This document shows positions 23,061 through 34,907 of a DNA stretch of 64,000 nt, piece by piece. A program made the translations under genes and the position numbers. The notes beneath the pieces are model-generated. The model saw nothing but the letters and a program-made list of their open reading frames with translations, was not told where the DNA came from and ran no database searches. Source of the DNA: Adenanthera pavonina (taxonomy: Eukaryota; Streptophyta; Magnoliopsida; Fabales; Fabaceae); the NCBI GenBank assembly GCA_026686845.1, contig JAIVEN010000014.1:33254001-33318000 (forward strand). The letters run 5' to 3'. Within the stretch, counting starts at the first letter, position 1. Each line of letters begins with the position of its first letter.

Positions 23061-25420
23061 GCATGAAGAAATGTTCCTCCTGTGGGTAGACGTGTCATAT
23101 CGTTCCGCCCGCGGCAGGTTAAAAGCTCGATTTGACACACGAGTATGAAAATGTAAGTATGGGATTGGGTTTATGGCCGGCCAGTGAGCTTTTTTATTTT
23201 TTATTTTTTATATTTTTTATTTTTAAATTTTTTTATATAATTATTTAAATTAAAAGCAACACTTATATATTTTTGTTTATGTTTTTTTTGTTATTTTCAA
23301 ATTAAAAGTTAATAAATGGATTATTTTTTAATACATTATAGATTTAGTTATTAATTATATATTAAAAGTGTTAACTTCTTAAATATAAAAAAAAATTAAA
23401 AAGTCTATATATTAAATTTTAATTAGAGAATAATATAAAAAATATATAAGTTTCGTTCTTAAATAAATACAACTAATTATCATCATAATTGATCAAAAGC
23501 TCACTAATATTTAAATTTCATAATTTATATATCACTAATTAATAAAATAATATGTATTTTTAATATTTAAAAAAAATGAGTTTTTCGGGCCAGCCCGCCA
23601 CGGGCTGGGTCTAAATGATTGGGCTCAAAAAGCCCAAATTATATTTTGACACTAAAAGTTGAAGTCCAACCTGCTCTTTTTTTCAAGCTTTTTAAACTGG
23701 CCAATTAGACTTGACCCATTTTGACAACTGTAAGTGTGATTCAACCAATTTGAATTATGTGGTCAGAAGTAGTTATAGAAAAATCACGTTGTAAAATAAG
23801 CACTTCCCAAAAAAACTCCGATAAATTAGAAATGCAAATAATTTAGATCTTGAGAAAATGATGGTTATTACTTATTAGACTTCTCAAATCACAAATGAAA
23901 ATTTTGCGATTTTCAATCGTAAAACTCGGTCCATACAAATTGCATATAATTTTTTTTTTTGGAAAATGGATCTTTGGTTATTTTTATTGCATAGTTATTT
24001 AATATTATTAAGTCAAATTTAAACATTGTACTAACGTGATTTTTTTTTATTTACAAAATTTGAATATGAGACTTTATTTAAATATTGTGTTTCTTATCAC
24101 TTAATCAATGGCTATTGTGTAATTAGTACTATTATATGTATTTTTAGTATTATACAATTTTAGTTATTCCTTATAATAATTACTCCTTCCAATTTATATT
24201 AGATGTTTTGAGAGATTTTTCTTGATTCATAATATAAGGTATCATGTAATGATTTGTCATTTTATCCCTAATTTATTATATTATTAGCATTGTAATATGT
24301 TATATATTTAATGAAAAGAATGAAATTAATATAGTATAGGAAATTTTAGCTTTTTTTTCGAAAGTTCAATATATAATAAAAGTTTCTTAATATGCATAAA
24401 AGTAATTCTAATATCTTATAATATGAATAGAAAGGAGTACATAATTTTGATTTCAAATTAGACCTTAATTTATATGCAAAAATTACTTTTCCTATATAAA
24501 ATATATATATATATAATAATGATATCAATAATCAAATTTTTTATAAGGTTAGCACCAAAATATTCCCAACTCAACTGATAAGATAAAAATAAATCCCTTT
24601 AAAACATAAATATTACCAAAGTGATACCCCTCTTACAATACTCAAATTTAATATAAGCACAATTAATATTTTTTGAAGAAACCCCTAAACTCAATTTTAT
24701 CAGCGTGATGTGCTGTCTTCGGCGACTAAATCGTACCCACTATCGATTCTCCCCATACGAGAAATATGACAATCAAATTTAACAGAAATCTGATTAACTA
24801 TGGTAGAGATCTTACGATGAAAGGCTGGAATACGGGTTTGATAAAAGGGTAGTGATAACGCATTACCCTTTTGTGCCTGCATTTTGGATAGATTTTCCAG
24901 TCTTTTATTCCAAAAAAAAAATATGATTTATTATTTACTGCACAAAACAGTGGAACACACTTTGGGGCAAAAATTCCCTTTAATTGGCGCTAAACGCGCC
25001 TCGCACCTTGGTTTTTTCAACCTTGGGGAGTCATAAGGATGAAAACGATCAAATCGAAGCAACACAGTCCAATACACTTACAACCTTGACTATGATAATA
25101 ACAAAAAAAGATAGTTCTTTCACCAACTAATATTTTCAACACCCTATAACCTTGATCACAAACACAAGTTCAACACAAGTGCTGTGGCCAAACATATGCA
25201 AGAACAACATTTACCCTTAATTCAACATGCGGAAAATTTTGATCACACTCACATGAAAGTCCCCTCCTGAAACTCCCAAGCATGTAATCATCCAGCACTA
25301 TATGCCTAGCTAGAATTTAAAATCTCAGCCTTCAAGGACAATTGCTACCAAATTTGTCCAAGGACCCAACATCTGAGTTAAAGTATTGTCCAAGGACCCA
25401 TCATGTGAGTTCAAGCATAA
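23061..25420. other. Intergenic between the YSL pseudogene and the cytidylyltransferase gene
   Basis: Very AT-rich, with runs of TTTTTATTTTT near 23190-23240. A GC-rich island at 23585-23735 (GGGCCAGCCCGCCACGGGCTG and on, containing an imperfect GGGCC/GGCCC inverted core) resembles ends of plant hAT-type MITEs. Related 'gggctgacccattta' text recurs at 27690-27830. A candidate poly(A) signal for the cytidylyltransferase gene (AATAAA on the minus strand) lies at 24927-24932, about 490 bp past the stop. A 60-codon ORF at 24700-24882 is listed separately. Confidence 0.45.
24700..24882 (-). other. Unassigned 60-codon ORF with a true ATG
   Basis: The ORF runs from ATG at 24882 to a stop at 24700 and is less AT-rich than its surroundings. 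The product is basic in its first half (QTRIPAFHRK) and ends SGYDLVAEDSTSR. I recognise no family. There are no splice-site cues that would tie it to a neighbour. It could be an orphan exon, a captured fragment or chance. Confidence 0.2.
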
Positions 25421-28400
25421 CTACATTACTTTCACATCTCTCTCATTATTCTGAGGATTGAGCTCTTCATCATCATAATATTCCTCAAAATATTCCTCTT
25501 CACTATCCTCCTCGTCATCATAATAATACTCCATGTCATCATCATTGTCATCATTGTCATTCTTCCCATATTGTAGAAGATATGGGGAGTCTCCGGACTG
25601 CTGACCTCTTAGCTTCTCTTGAATTCGATCCCTGATAGCTGTTCCCTGAAATAGACCCCACGGTAAAATACAAGACAAATGTTAAGAAGTTAACCAGTGA
25701 TGCGTTTGCATATCGAGAGTTAAATACTTTTATCTGCACAAATTAACTCACCATCTTATGGCAACCTTCTTCAAACATCTCCAAAAATCCAGCAACCCAA
25801 CGATCAGCATTTTCCACCCATTCATTTCGGTGCACACGGGCAGTCTTTGCAACAATTTGAAACTAGAATACCAACAAAGGAATATATATTTATTACATCC
25901 ATGAAAACAACCATCCTAAACTTTAAATATGTATTAACACCGGAAAATTGTGATGTCCATATCAACGCGATTATTGCTTCATTATGATGTGTCAGGAAAT
26001 ATCTCCATGAAAGGTTGCAGTATCTATAGTATCTACAATGCTATGGAAAAGCAGAAACCTCAGCTGGGTCACAATCTCTCAGAGAACGAAGAATGGGCTA
26101 CAATTTATCATTACTGCTACGTCTTATCCAAGTCTACATTATAAAAAATTCATTCTCCACCTTGAAGTAGGTTCCCCCACTTCTATAGCCACTGAAAATG
26201 ATTAAAAAAAAAAATCAGATGACAAAACCATATGTACCAACTCATTTTAACTGATTTAACCAATGACCCTAACAGATGTTTACATAACATCTACAAAAAA
26301 ATCTAACTGGAGTACATAAGACCTCATATGATCTAAGACTTCTCACTAGATTACATGCGTATCTGTCAAAGTCCAAGGCTTGGCCACAGCACAAGCATTC
26401 CCTATTTTGCGGTTCTGCCTCGTCTTTCTTTATCCCTTTTTCCACTGATCACATCACAAGAATTCCCTAGTTGGCCTAGTCCAACTGGTGGCTTTAATAA
26501 CTTTCCTTAAATTTCAGCAAGAAACAATGGAGAAACCTCTAGACTCCTGAGAACCATTAGCGGTATTTTTCACCGATGCGATAGAATAAACATTATCCTG
26601 ATCACTACTGGTACTAGATGATTGGAATCCCTTCTGGCAAAGAGAAACAAATTGTTGCTTCTCAGACCAACCAGGTGGCTGCGATGAGGAACACCCTGGC
26701 TTTTTTGGAAAGCCAAACATTCCATGGAAACCAAAACTCAGTGGGTCTTGCACGAGTTGCACTTTGCTTACTCCAAGTGGTAGTTTTCAGGAGTCCAGAG
26801 ACTTCTACATGTTGGTTTCTTGCTGAATTTAAGGAAAGTTAATGATATCACTGCTTTGACTAAGCTAACTAGTTTGAAGCGATGATATCTCCGCCTTCAC
26901 TGAAACTAGGGGACAAAGGTTGGGGAAGAGCTTCACCGCAGCCACAACCATCGACAAAATCCATTAAATTGTGTTCGATTCCCTCTAGATTCTAAACTTT
27001 TCTGATTTGGAAAGCTGCATGTTAGACTTAGAGCCAGTAGCAATCAGGATTTTGGCCCAAAAAAAGAATAGCAATCAGGATAATATTTCCATAGAGATAA
27101 TTGCTCTTATCACTAAAAAAAGTACCCCTAATATCAGAAAAGTTTAGAAGTTAGAGGGAATCAACCCTAGTTTCAAAGATTTCAATGTCGATGTTTATGG
27201 CTGCTGTGCAACTCCTCCCCAACCTTCATCCCCTAGTTTCAGTTAAGGCGGAGATATCATTGCTTATAACTAGTTAGCTTAGTCAAAGCGGTGATATCAT
27301 TAACTTTCCTTAAATTCAGCAAGAAACCAACATGGAGAAGCCTCTGGACTCTTGAAAACTACCACTTAGAATAAGCAAAGTGCAACTCGTGCATGACCCA
27401 CTGAGTTTTGATTTCCATGGAATGTTTGGCTTCCCAAAATAGCCAGGGTGTTCCTCATCCCAACCACTTGGTTGGTCTGAGAAGCAACAATTTGTTTCTC
27501 TTTGCCTAAGGGATTCTAGCCATCCAAAACCAGCAGCGATCAGGACAATGTTTCATCTATTCTATGTTAGAATTAATAAGAATGAAGTAAGTGGGGTTTT
27601 GTTCTAGGAAAAGAAAAACGGCATGCATCTATCAATTGAAGAGGCATCAATTGACACCACTTTCAGATAGAGCTAGGAATGTAGGTTGGGCCTAATGAGT
27701 CAGCCCACTTAACCCACCAAAAAGGTGGATTGAATTGCAAAAATTACAACCCATCTTGAACAGGGACAATTTTGACCAGACTTACAGATTAAGTGGGCTG
27801 ACACACTTAACCCACAGTTTAGCCCCTTTTTTCATAACAAAAATTTAAATTTATTTCATTTACATATAATTAATACTAATAATGACTTATGTCTTCGTTT
27901 TATTATTTGCTATAAATGGAGATGATGATGATAATTCAACTTCCAAAGTTGATACGTTATATAAGCAAGATCTAATATTGTTATTGATGAAGAAGATGAA
28001 TGAAATACTTTAGTTTTGTGTTTGTGGATTTGTATTAATTTATTTAAGTTATGAATTTGATTATGTCTCTTCTCTGATTCAATTATGTCATGTTTTGAGG
28101 TTAGATATAGTTAACTGCACTTTTTAAATTTGTACCAGTTTATTTAAAAAAAATTATGGTGAGTTATATGGGTTGATTTACATGGGACTTGAGGCCCACA
28201 TTAAACTTATGAGACTTTTATGTGGATGTGGGGTTTATTAAGACCTTGGGCCCACCAACTTAATCAGCTGACTTTCAAAGTGTGCATCTCCCAAAGCTTT
28301 TATTAATTGGTATAAAAGCCATCCACCTCATCCCAGTTACAATCATGTGGCATAAGTGGCAATGCTGGTATTGCAGTGTTAGCCCAAGGCAAGAAAGCTA

Positions 28401-31400
28401 GCCGAATATTGGCCTAGGTGGGTGTCAAGGCTGTGGAAGTGTGGTAAAATGTTTAGACCAAATTCCAAGGGAAGGGATTTTAGTCCCACCTTGTAAGTAT
28501 GGGATTCTAATTTGGGGTTTCTAGGGACTCAGAGCTCTCCAACCTCAAGGGCTAGAATTTCCGCTGTGATTCTCTCAAATGTTCCTATCATGATCCTTCA
28601 ACGAAATTTTTTATTGAAGGAATCTGTGCGCTTAAGAAATCAAATAGAATGGATTCTCAAAACTTCACACCCAACTCTATTTTCACCAAAATCTTGCAGA
28701 GGAAAGTGATCATAACCTAGATTATCCTCATAAGGTCTGTCTATAATGTGTGGAAGTATCTATAATCTATGATGGTTACCGTCCTAATCAGCCATTCATA
28801 AAAATAATTATTATCAACTTATTTTGCTGGTGATAGCCTTATTTCTAGAAAAATAAACCAAGTAATGAAGGCTGTTGAAATGGAGAAAAAGATGCAAAAG
28901 GAGAATATAAATCTACAATAGAAAGTATAAGAGAAAAATTACATAGAAATAGATCATTTAGTGGGAATATCTCTTAATTAATTGAGATTTCATAATGATT
29001 TTACATAAATTTTAATCGTCAGATATACACAAAACTAATGGCATACAATTGGGAAAGAACTTTTCCCTAACATTCTAAAGAATTCGTCCCTCATGTATAT
29101 GTTAAAAATTATTTGGTATAAAAAATTTCCACATCTTTAGTTTCATATAAATTAATGCATGAAAGTTAAGACAATTGTATCATCATAAAAAATAAATACT
29201 GAATTATTTTACAAATATGACATACATATATACTAAAATTTTGGAAGCCTAACATATAATTAGTGAACAGAGGCATTGTGATGTCCTAGTCAACCTAGGC
29301 AACAAGGTTTGAATCTTGCATCCCTTTTGCCATATATGGTGAGGAAAACCAAAAGGTTATCCAAATAACAAAAACCAATGGGTTTTACAAATTATGATTG
29401 TAAGGAATAAGAAAAAATTGTCAAGAATAAAGGAACTACTGGTATGGCAAAAAACCATAACTAGGAGTTAAATAATACATGTTGTTATTGAAAGCATAGA
29501 TAACTTTTTCTTATGGTAAATACCAAACACAAACTTTGCAGGATCGCTTCTCATCTACAGTTAAAAAGCACATATAATTAAAAGCATGTATTATGTTAAC
29601 TGTTATCTTCTAGGATAACTATTCTGTGCAATTTTACCGTACTTCAAAATTGTTATGAAGAGGAATATATAGAAGATAAATGAATTAGAAAAAGGCAAAT
29701 CACTGGGAGGAATACGTTGCAGAAGATACCCAATGATTGGAACAGACCTATTGTTGCAAAAGAGAATATTCTGGTAAAGCAGAAAGCAACTACCTAGCAT
29801 CAGCATAGTGATAACAAGTCATCCTACCACTACACTTGCTAATATCAGACTGTAATGCACAATGACAAGGAGTGAAATTCTTAAAATACATGAGAAGTTA
29901 TGAGCAAGTTCTCACCTGCAACTAAGCTTAGGATGTCAACAAAAATAATTACACTATTCTATGAAAATTCAGTATCTGATCTCTCAAAGCATGAAGCAAC
30001 TTCAAAATTCTTCACAAATTTTCAACAGCAAACTCAAGGTTGATTATTACAGTTACAAGAGCAAGCAACAATGCCATTACATATACAGGTTTACAAACAA
30101 AAACAGGGACAGAAGAACTCCAGTATCCCATCATATTCATGCTAACTTTTGAGTCATTATTTATTCTTCCAATGAAACTCCTCAAACTACTATCCAAGGC
30201 ATTATCAACTCCCACTTACCACTGATAAAAGATGTTCCTTTTTATCCTCAATCCCCCCATCCCTTGTAATTCAGATTACCTTGCCTGTGCACTAAGTGTT
30301 ACTACAAATTAGTTAATTGGATTAGATGGTGTAACAGTAGTCATACCTTTTCACCAACTTTTTCTTGTTGTTCTTTCACTTTCTCCTGTAAAGTTTTCAA
30401 CCTCCTATTCACCCTTAGTCGTTTTTCCTGTGTAAATTAACATGATCACAAGAAATGAGTCCCTTCAGAAAGGGAAGACAAGATTGATGTCAATAAGGAA
30501 AAAAAAATTCAGTTTACTAGATCTCATATTTAAATCTAAATTATAATAAAAAAAAATAATTATGCCAAAGTCATGCCTTCACATAGCTGACACCAAGTTC
30601 TTTCCTTGAGTATCCACGATCCAAGTTCCGCAAAACATATTGGTTGTAATCTTTAACAATCCTCATTATAAGGTCTGATGTAGATATTCCTTCAGTCCTC
30701 TTAGTTTCCTTGAATTTGCCAACGGCTTTAACCTACATAAAAATTTCATGGCATGATTCATTTGACAGGAGAACATGACAATAAAATAAAATGGCAAGCC
30801 GAAAGTAAATACTCTCTACATACAAATTCATAAACATCTTTCCCAGCCCCACTTGCGTCAGCATAACTGTTGAAATTCATTGACAAGGGCATAAGTTAAT
30901 AACAATGAAGTTAAAATGCTTCAACATAAGTTAAAATCAGCATATGCATATTAGGTTTTTTTGAAAAAAATAATATAATAAATGCATTATAAAGTCAATG
31001 TCAATGAAGCCAAATAATTGGATGTACAAGCTGAGAGAAATGTTATGGAATTCTTACGGAAGAGAGTCATGAGCCACATAGTCAATGTTGTGCTTGTCAA
31101 GAAACTCTTGCGAAATAACCCAAGGTGCATCAGGAATGACTTCGTCCACCCACCTGCTCTCAATATCTATCATTAATTCCCTCAATTTACTATGAACTAC
31201 ACTTTCTTATTACACATCAAGAGCAACAAAACTGAAAGCAGAATACAATACCAGCAGCAAACACATTTTCAAAAGAGAACTTCATTCAAATATCCACTTA
31301 TAATAATGCTAAAACCAACAGTATACAGAAAATACAACAGAAGCAGAAAATATCATACTTGCAGTGCCGCAGGGATTCATATCGTTCAGCCTCTGTCATA

Positions 31401-32614
31401 ACAGTTTTCCCTTTGTATTTGTGAGTGACTTCATCACCGCAACATCCAACAAGCAAGTAGGTATTTGGAAATCTAAGATTTGCAAATTGATACATTAAGA
31501 AAAGTGCTTTTAGGATGGCCCTTGAAATTAACAATGCAACAAGATTACCAAAATAGGAATGCATAAGAAAAGGGAAACGTCAAAAACATAATGCCAAAAA
31601 CAGAAACCTACTCCATCAGCTGCAAAACAAAGTCAGAAATGAATCACCAATTATCTTGACCCAAATGCAATAGAAAGTAACAAAAAACAGATTGAACAAA
31701 TTAGAGCCTGACATTCAACATAGTATAACGTCAACGGTTCCAGTTTGACAGTGAGGACATAAAACGGGGATGAAATCAATGTTAAAATCATAAAACTGAT
31801 GGCATAGTTCTAAAAAATAACTATAGCTTTTGATATATAAGTAATAACAAACCCAAAAAAATGGTAACGCCAGAGTGTGCATATAATAAAAGTGACCCAC
31901 AACGGTACATAGATCAAAACCGAAGCAATGGAATTGCGAAAGAAAGCATATCAGAAGAGAAACATTAAAAATATAACGCCAAACAATCTTGACCACGATT
32001 GCAACAGAAAGTAAGTGGGACCGAAGATTAGACTAATTAGAGCTCAACATTCCGTATAAGACATATAGCATAGCAGCAATCAAATTGATGTTGAAATCAA
32101 AGCAAACAGATGGCATAATTCGAACAAGTAACAATAAGCTCTGATATACAGATATTAATACACCGAAAAAGAATTGCAAAAGTGCAGTAAAAAGATCAAA
32201 ACAGAAGTGAGGAAGTGCAGAAGTGGGACCTAAGATTAGACGAATTAGAGCTCAACATACAGTACATTAGATATAAAAGGAATCAAATTGATGCTGAAAT
32301 CAAAGCAAGAGATGGTATAATTGGAACAAGTGACAATAACCTGTGATATATGGACAATAATACACCCAAAAGGAATGGTAAACGTGCAGTAAGCAGATCA
32401 CAACAGAAGTGATGAATTGCAGAAGAAGCAAAGGGTGGGCATACGCTTTCTTGGCTTGCTCAAGAGAGCGAGCGTGGCCGAAGTGGAAGAGATCGTAGAT
32501 CCCATCAGCATAGACTCGAACAGGACGATCTTGAGGAGGAGGCTGAAGCTGAGGCTGATTGGAGTTGTTGGAATGGGCAGCGTTGTTGTTATGGTTGGGA
32601 GTTGCGTCTGCCAT
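25421..32614 (-). CDS. CCT: Choline-phosphate cytidylyltransferase (CTP:phosphocholine), 8 exons
   Basis: The enzyme converts CTP plus phosphocholine to CDP-choline plus pyrophosphate, the rate-limiting step of the CDP-choline pathway to phosphatidylcholine. It acts at cytosolic, nuclear and ER membrane faces. Exons, all minus: 32445-32614, 31359-31472, 31058-31153, 30824-30866, 30577-30732, 30347-30427, 25752-25862, 25421-25645. They join in frame to 331 residues, about the usual plant length. Residues 1-31 are Asn/Gln/Pro-rich; the nucleotidyltransferase fold spans 32-160. The CTP-binding HxGH motif is HFGH (44-47) and the second signature RTEGISTS is at 153-160. Residues 194-220 (RLKTLQEKVKEQQEKV) form a charged amphipathic helix, probably membrane-responsive. 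The tail (285-325) is extremely acidic and Tyr-rich. ATG 32614 is chosen because the in-frame codon at 32650 is TTG. Six introns are GT-AG; intron 5 appears GC-AG. Intron 6 is 4484 bp. No lesion was seen. Confidence 0.95.
25863..30346 (-). other. Long intron 6 of the cytidylyltransferase gene
   Basis: The donor is GAAAAG|GTATGA at 30347/30346 and the acceptor TTCTAG|TTTC at 25863/25862. The other introns are 91-972 bp, so this one is an outlier. It contains the inverted repeat at 26570-27572. A block at 27670-27840 and 28150-28260 carries 'gggctgac/ttaacccac' text resembling hAT-MITE ends. The remainder is AT-rich with no recognised feature. The flanking exons encode adjoining parts of the protein, so the intron is spliced normally as far as the sequence shows. 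Confidence 0.85.
26570..27572. repeat. Large imperfect inverted repeat (foldback) in intron 6
   Basis: Arm 1 (about 26570-27012) and arm 2 (about 27130-27572) are reverse complements with scattered substitutions, centred near 27071 with a spacer of roughly 117 bp. Matching pairs include AAACTTTTCTGAT (27000 region) with ATCAGAAAAGTTT (27133), GATATCTCCGCCTT (26884) with AAGGCGGAGATATC (27245), and TTGTTGCTTCTCAGACCAACC (26651) with its complement near 27470-27490. A third, partial copy in the arm-2 orientation lies at 26490-26550. The spacer has a short direct repeat TAGCAATCAGGA (about 27038 and 27068). No transposase is present. A transcript would fold into a long hairpin. Confidence 0.85.
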
Positions 32615-34155
32615 AGGAATTGGAATATCACTACTATTCTTCCCTTCCAACTTCTTCGCTTCTTCTTTGCTTGATATTTATGCTTATGAGTTATTATAAT
32701 ATAATATGATATGACTTCCCGTTGTTTCTAGGCCGCTCTCCACGCGAGCCGACTGGGCGTCATTTCCGCGTCTTCTTAACTTTTATTTCCCCATAAAATT
32801 TGATGGTCACCACATTGACATTAAGTGGACCCCTGCAGTTTATGATTTCTTTATTGTTTTTTATTTTTTGAGTTGCAATTTGTAAAAAGAAAAAAACTAT
32901 CCTATAAATATTAGCAAAGCGGTTGAAATTAATTAAATATAATTAATTTATATGGTATTTTTAATTTTTTTAAAATTACTTATATATCAAAGTAAAAGTG
33001 ATGGAGAAGGGAAGGCCGCTGCTGGAAATAGCAGAAGCCTGAAAATCAAAGTAAAATTAGAAGGAAATAAGAGTGAAGGAGAGAAGTTGAGAAGAGTGGT
33101 GACTGCACTTGAATGAGAATGAACGATGTATGTGTCGGCTGCCCAAGAGGAAGAAAATAAAGGAATAAAGGTGTTGACTGAAGATATAAGAAAATGCTAG
33201 GGTTAGTTTTATTATTTTTTATTTCTTTTCTATTTTTTTTTAGGCAAAGAAGTAATAAAAATGCTACATAATCCTAATAAAATGATCAAAATATCCTTAA
33301 ATCTTCTACCTAAAAAGGTGAAATCAAAATAGATTAGGTAATAAAAATAATTAGCAATAAAGTTAGATTATATTAATCTTAAGTAACTAAATTAATTCAA
33401 GGAAACTCTAATTAAATCTCATTTTCCTTTTACTTTTAATGCTAAGTAATTTTTTACCAAACGCTTTTATATTTTAATATTTATTCTATATATTTTCATT
33501 TTGCATATCATATAACTATTTTACAAGTTACATATTTAATTATATAAATGTTATTGTTGAGATGTCATTTACAATTATGTCAATTTTAGTGTTACTTGTG
33601 TGACTTATGTTAGTAAAATATTTAATTAAAATTTTATTATTAAATTAGTTTAGTAATGACATATGGATATTAAATTATAGTAAAATAATGTACCAATTAT
33701 TGCAAACAATATTTCATATAACAAGTGAATCAAACAATTTTTTTTTATTCTGAAAACATGTTTTCAAAACAATTTTCTCAAATGATTTTTTTTATTTTTC
33801 TGTTCTTAGAAGCAATTTTTAGAAAATTAATTCAAATAGATTCTTTTATTTTTTTGTTCTCAGAACTTGTTTTGGAAAACATTTCTACAAAACTATTTGG
33901 AAAATATAAAAATGGAAAGCACAATCAAACATGCCTTTATTATTTGGACTAAATTAATATACTGAACTCAGCCCAATAAGGCTACATACTTGTCCAAGAA
34001 AGCTAGATGCACTGTTTCACTAAACTTCCACTCATTCTGTTTGTTTGCAAGAATTCAAGGCACAATAGTAGTCATGGGAGCATTTTGTAGTGACATGGGA
34101 TGATCTTTGATCACGATGGTCTACAATGAAGTGGCAAACCTCGCTGGCCCAACTA
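32615..34155. other. Upstream flank of the cytidylyltransferase gene
   Basis: The first 300 bp should hold the 5' untranslated region and promoter. A minus-strand TATTATATTATAATAAC stretch near 32685-32712 could act as an AT-rich core promoter but is not a clear TATA box. A GC-richer patch (CCGCTCTCCACGCGAGCCG, 32731-32749) follows. Beyond 32830 the sequence is very AT-rich. At about 33720-33950 a block with repeated 'ttctgttcttagaa / aaaacaattttct' text, ending near CAAACATGCC, looks like a non-autonomous hAT-type MITE, but its ends were not proved. Confidence 0.4.
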
Positions 34156-34390
34156 CCTATTGTGAACACCCCATTTTGTCTGGGTATTTTACACCAAAAA
34201 AAAAACAAAAAGGAACAAAAATAAAATAAAATAAAATAAATAATAAATAATGATATATAAATGAAAACAAACAACAACAAATAATAATAATAATAATAAT
34301 AAAAAGGAAGAATGAAAATAAAATAAAAATAAATAAATAAAACTAATTAAAAAACTTTAAAAAAAGGGGGGTAATTTTGGGCCCAAGATT

Positions 34391-34416
34391 CCACGAGCCC
34401 AATTAAGGGCTCGTGG
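34391..34416. repeat. Hairpin conserved with the copy at 1808
   Basis: CCACGAGCCC and GGGCTCGTGG are separated by AATTAA. The arms are identical to those at 1808-1833 while the loop differs, and the position from the LTR start is comparable. Confidence 0.8.
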
Positions 34417-34897
34417 ACCTGGACCAACAAAGGGCCACGCCCTAAACAGCTAGGGCTAGCACCCAAAGAAAAGAAAAAGTAGAGAGGGAGTCAGGGAGAG
34501 CAGCCCGAGCACAAAAGACCAGAAGCAGTCACAGCTGAAGAAAAGCTGAGGCAAAGACTGAAAGAAAAATGGGACCAGAGGGGAGGAGATAGAGAAAAGG
34601 TGGAGAGCCAGAGGCACGGGGAGAGGAAGAAATAGAGGGAGCCGAGACTGAAAAGAAACAGAACAGGGGGAGCTGCAGAAATGGAGAAGGCTGCAGGAAA
34701 ACTGAGAAGGGGACAAGACTGAGGAGCACAAAAAGACAAAAACAGAGGGAGACGTGCACGGTTGAAATTACAGAAAGAGCACGCATAAAGGGAGCAAAGG
34801 GAGCCAGAAGTAGCGGCGAAGACAGGAAAAGCAGCCGCTAAGATAGGAAAAAGCAAGGCAGAGAAACAAAGAGGAGACGACCATGTGATCGGGAACT

Positions 34898-34907
34898 CTA
34901 TAAAAAC
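34898..34907 (+). promoter_or_regulatory. Probable TATA box of the solo LTR
   Basis: CTATAAAAAC is preceded by a G-rich context and followed by a GC-rich purine leader (GAGAGGAGCAACCGCGAGAG). In the sister LTR the matching place reads GATAAAAGGAG near 2125. The role is inferred from motif and position. Confidence 0.45.

Noticed and set aside
23061..23138. N-terminal extension of the YSL frame (SNRAFNLPRAE)
   Set aside because: It would begin with GTG. The first in-frame ATG is at 23060, so the upstream part was treated as 5' leader.
26514..26762. 82-codon ORF in intron 6
   Set aside because: It starts with GTG, lies in one arm of the inverted repeat, and the other arm does not keep the frame. 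It may echo a captured gene but is not a gene now.
32615..32650. Extra N-terminal 12 codons of the cytidylyltransferase (EGKNSSDIPIP)
   Set aside because: The codon at 32650 is TTG. The first in-frame ATG is at 32614, and this start gives the usual plant length of 331 residues.
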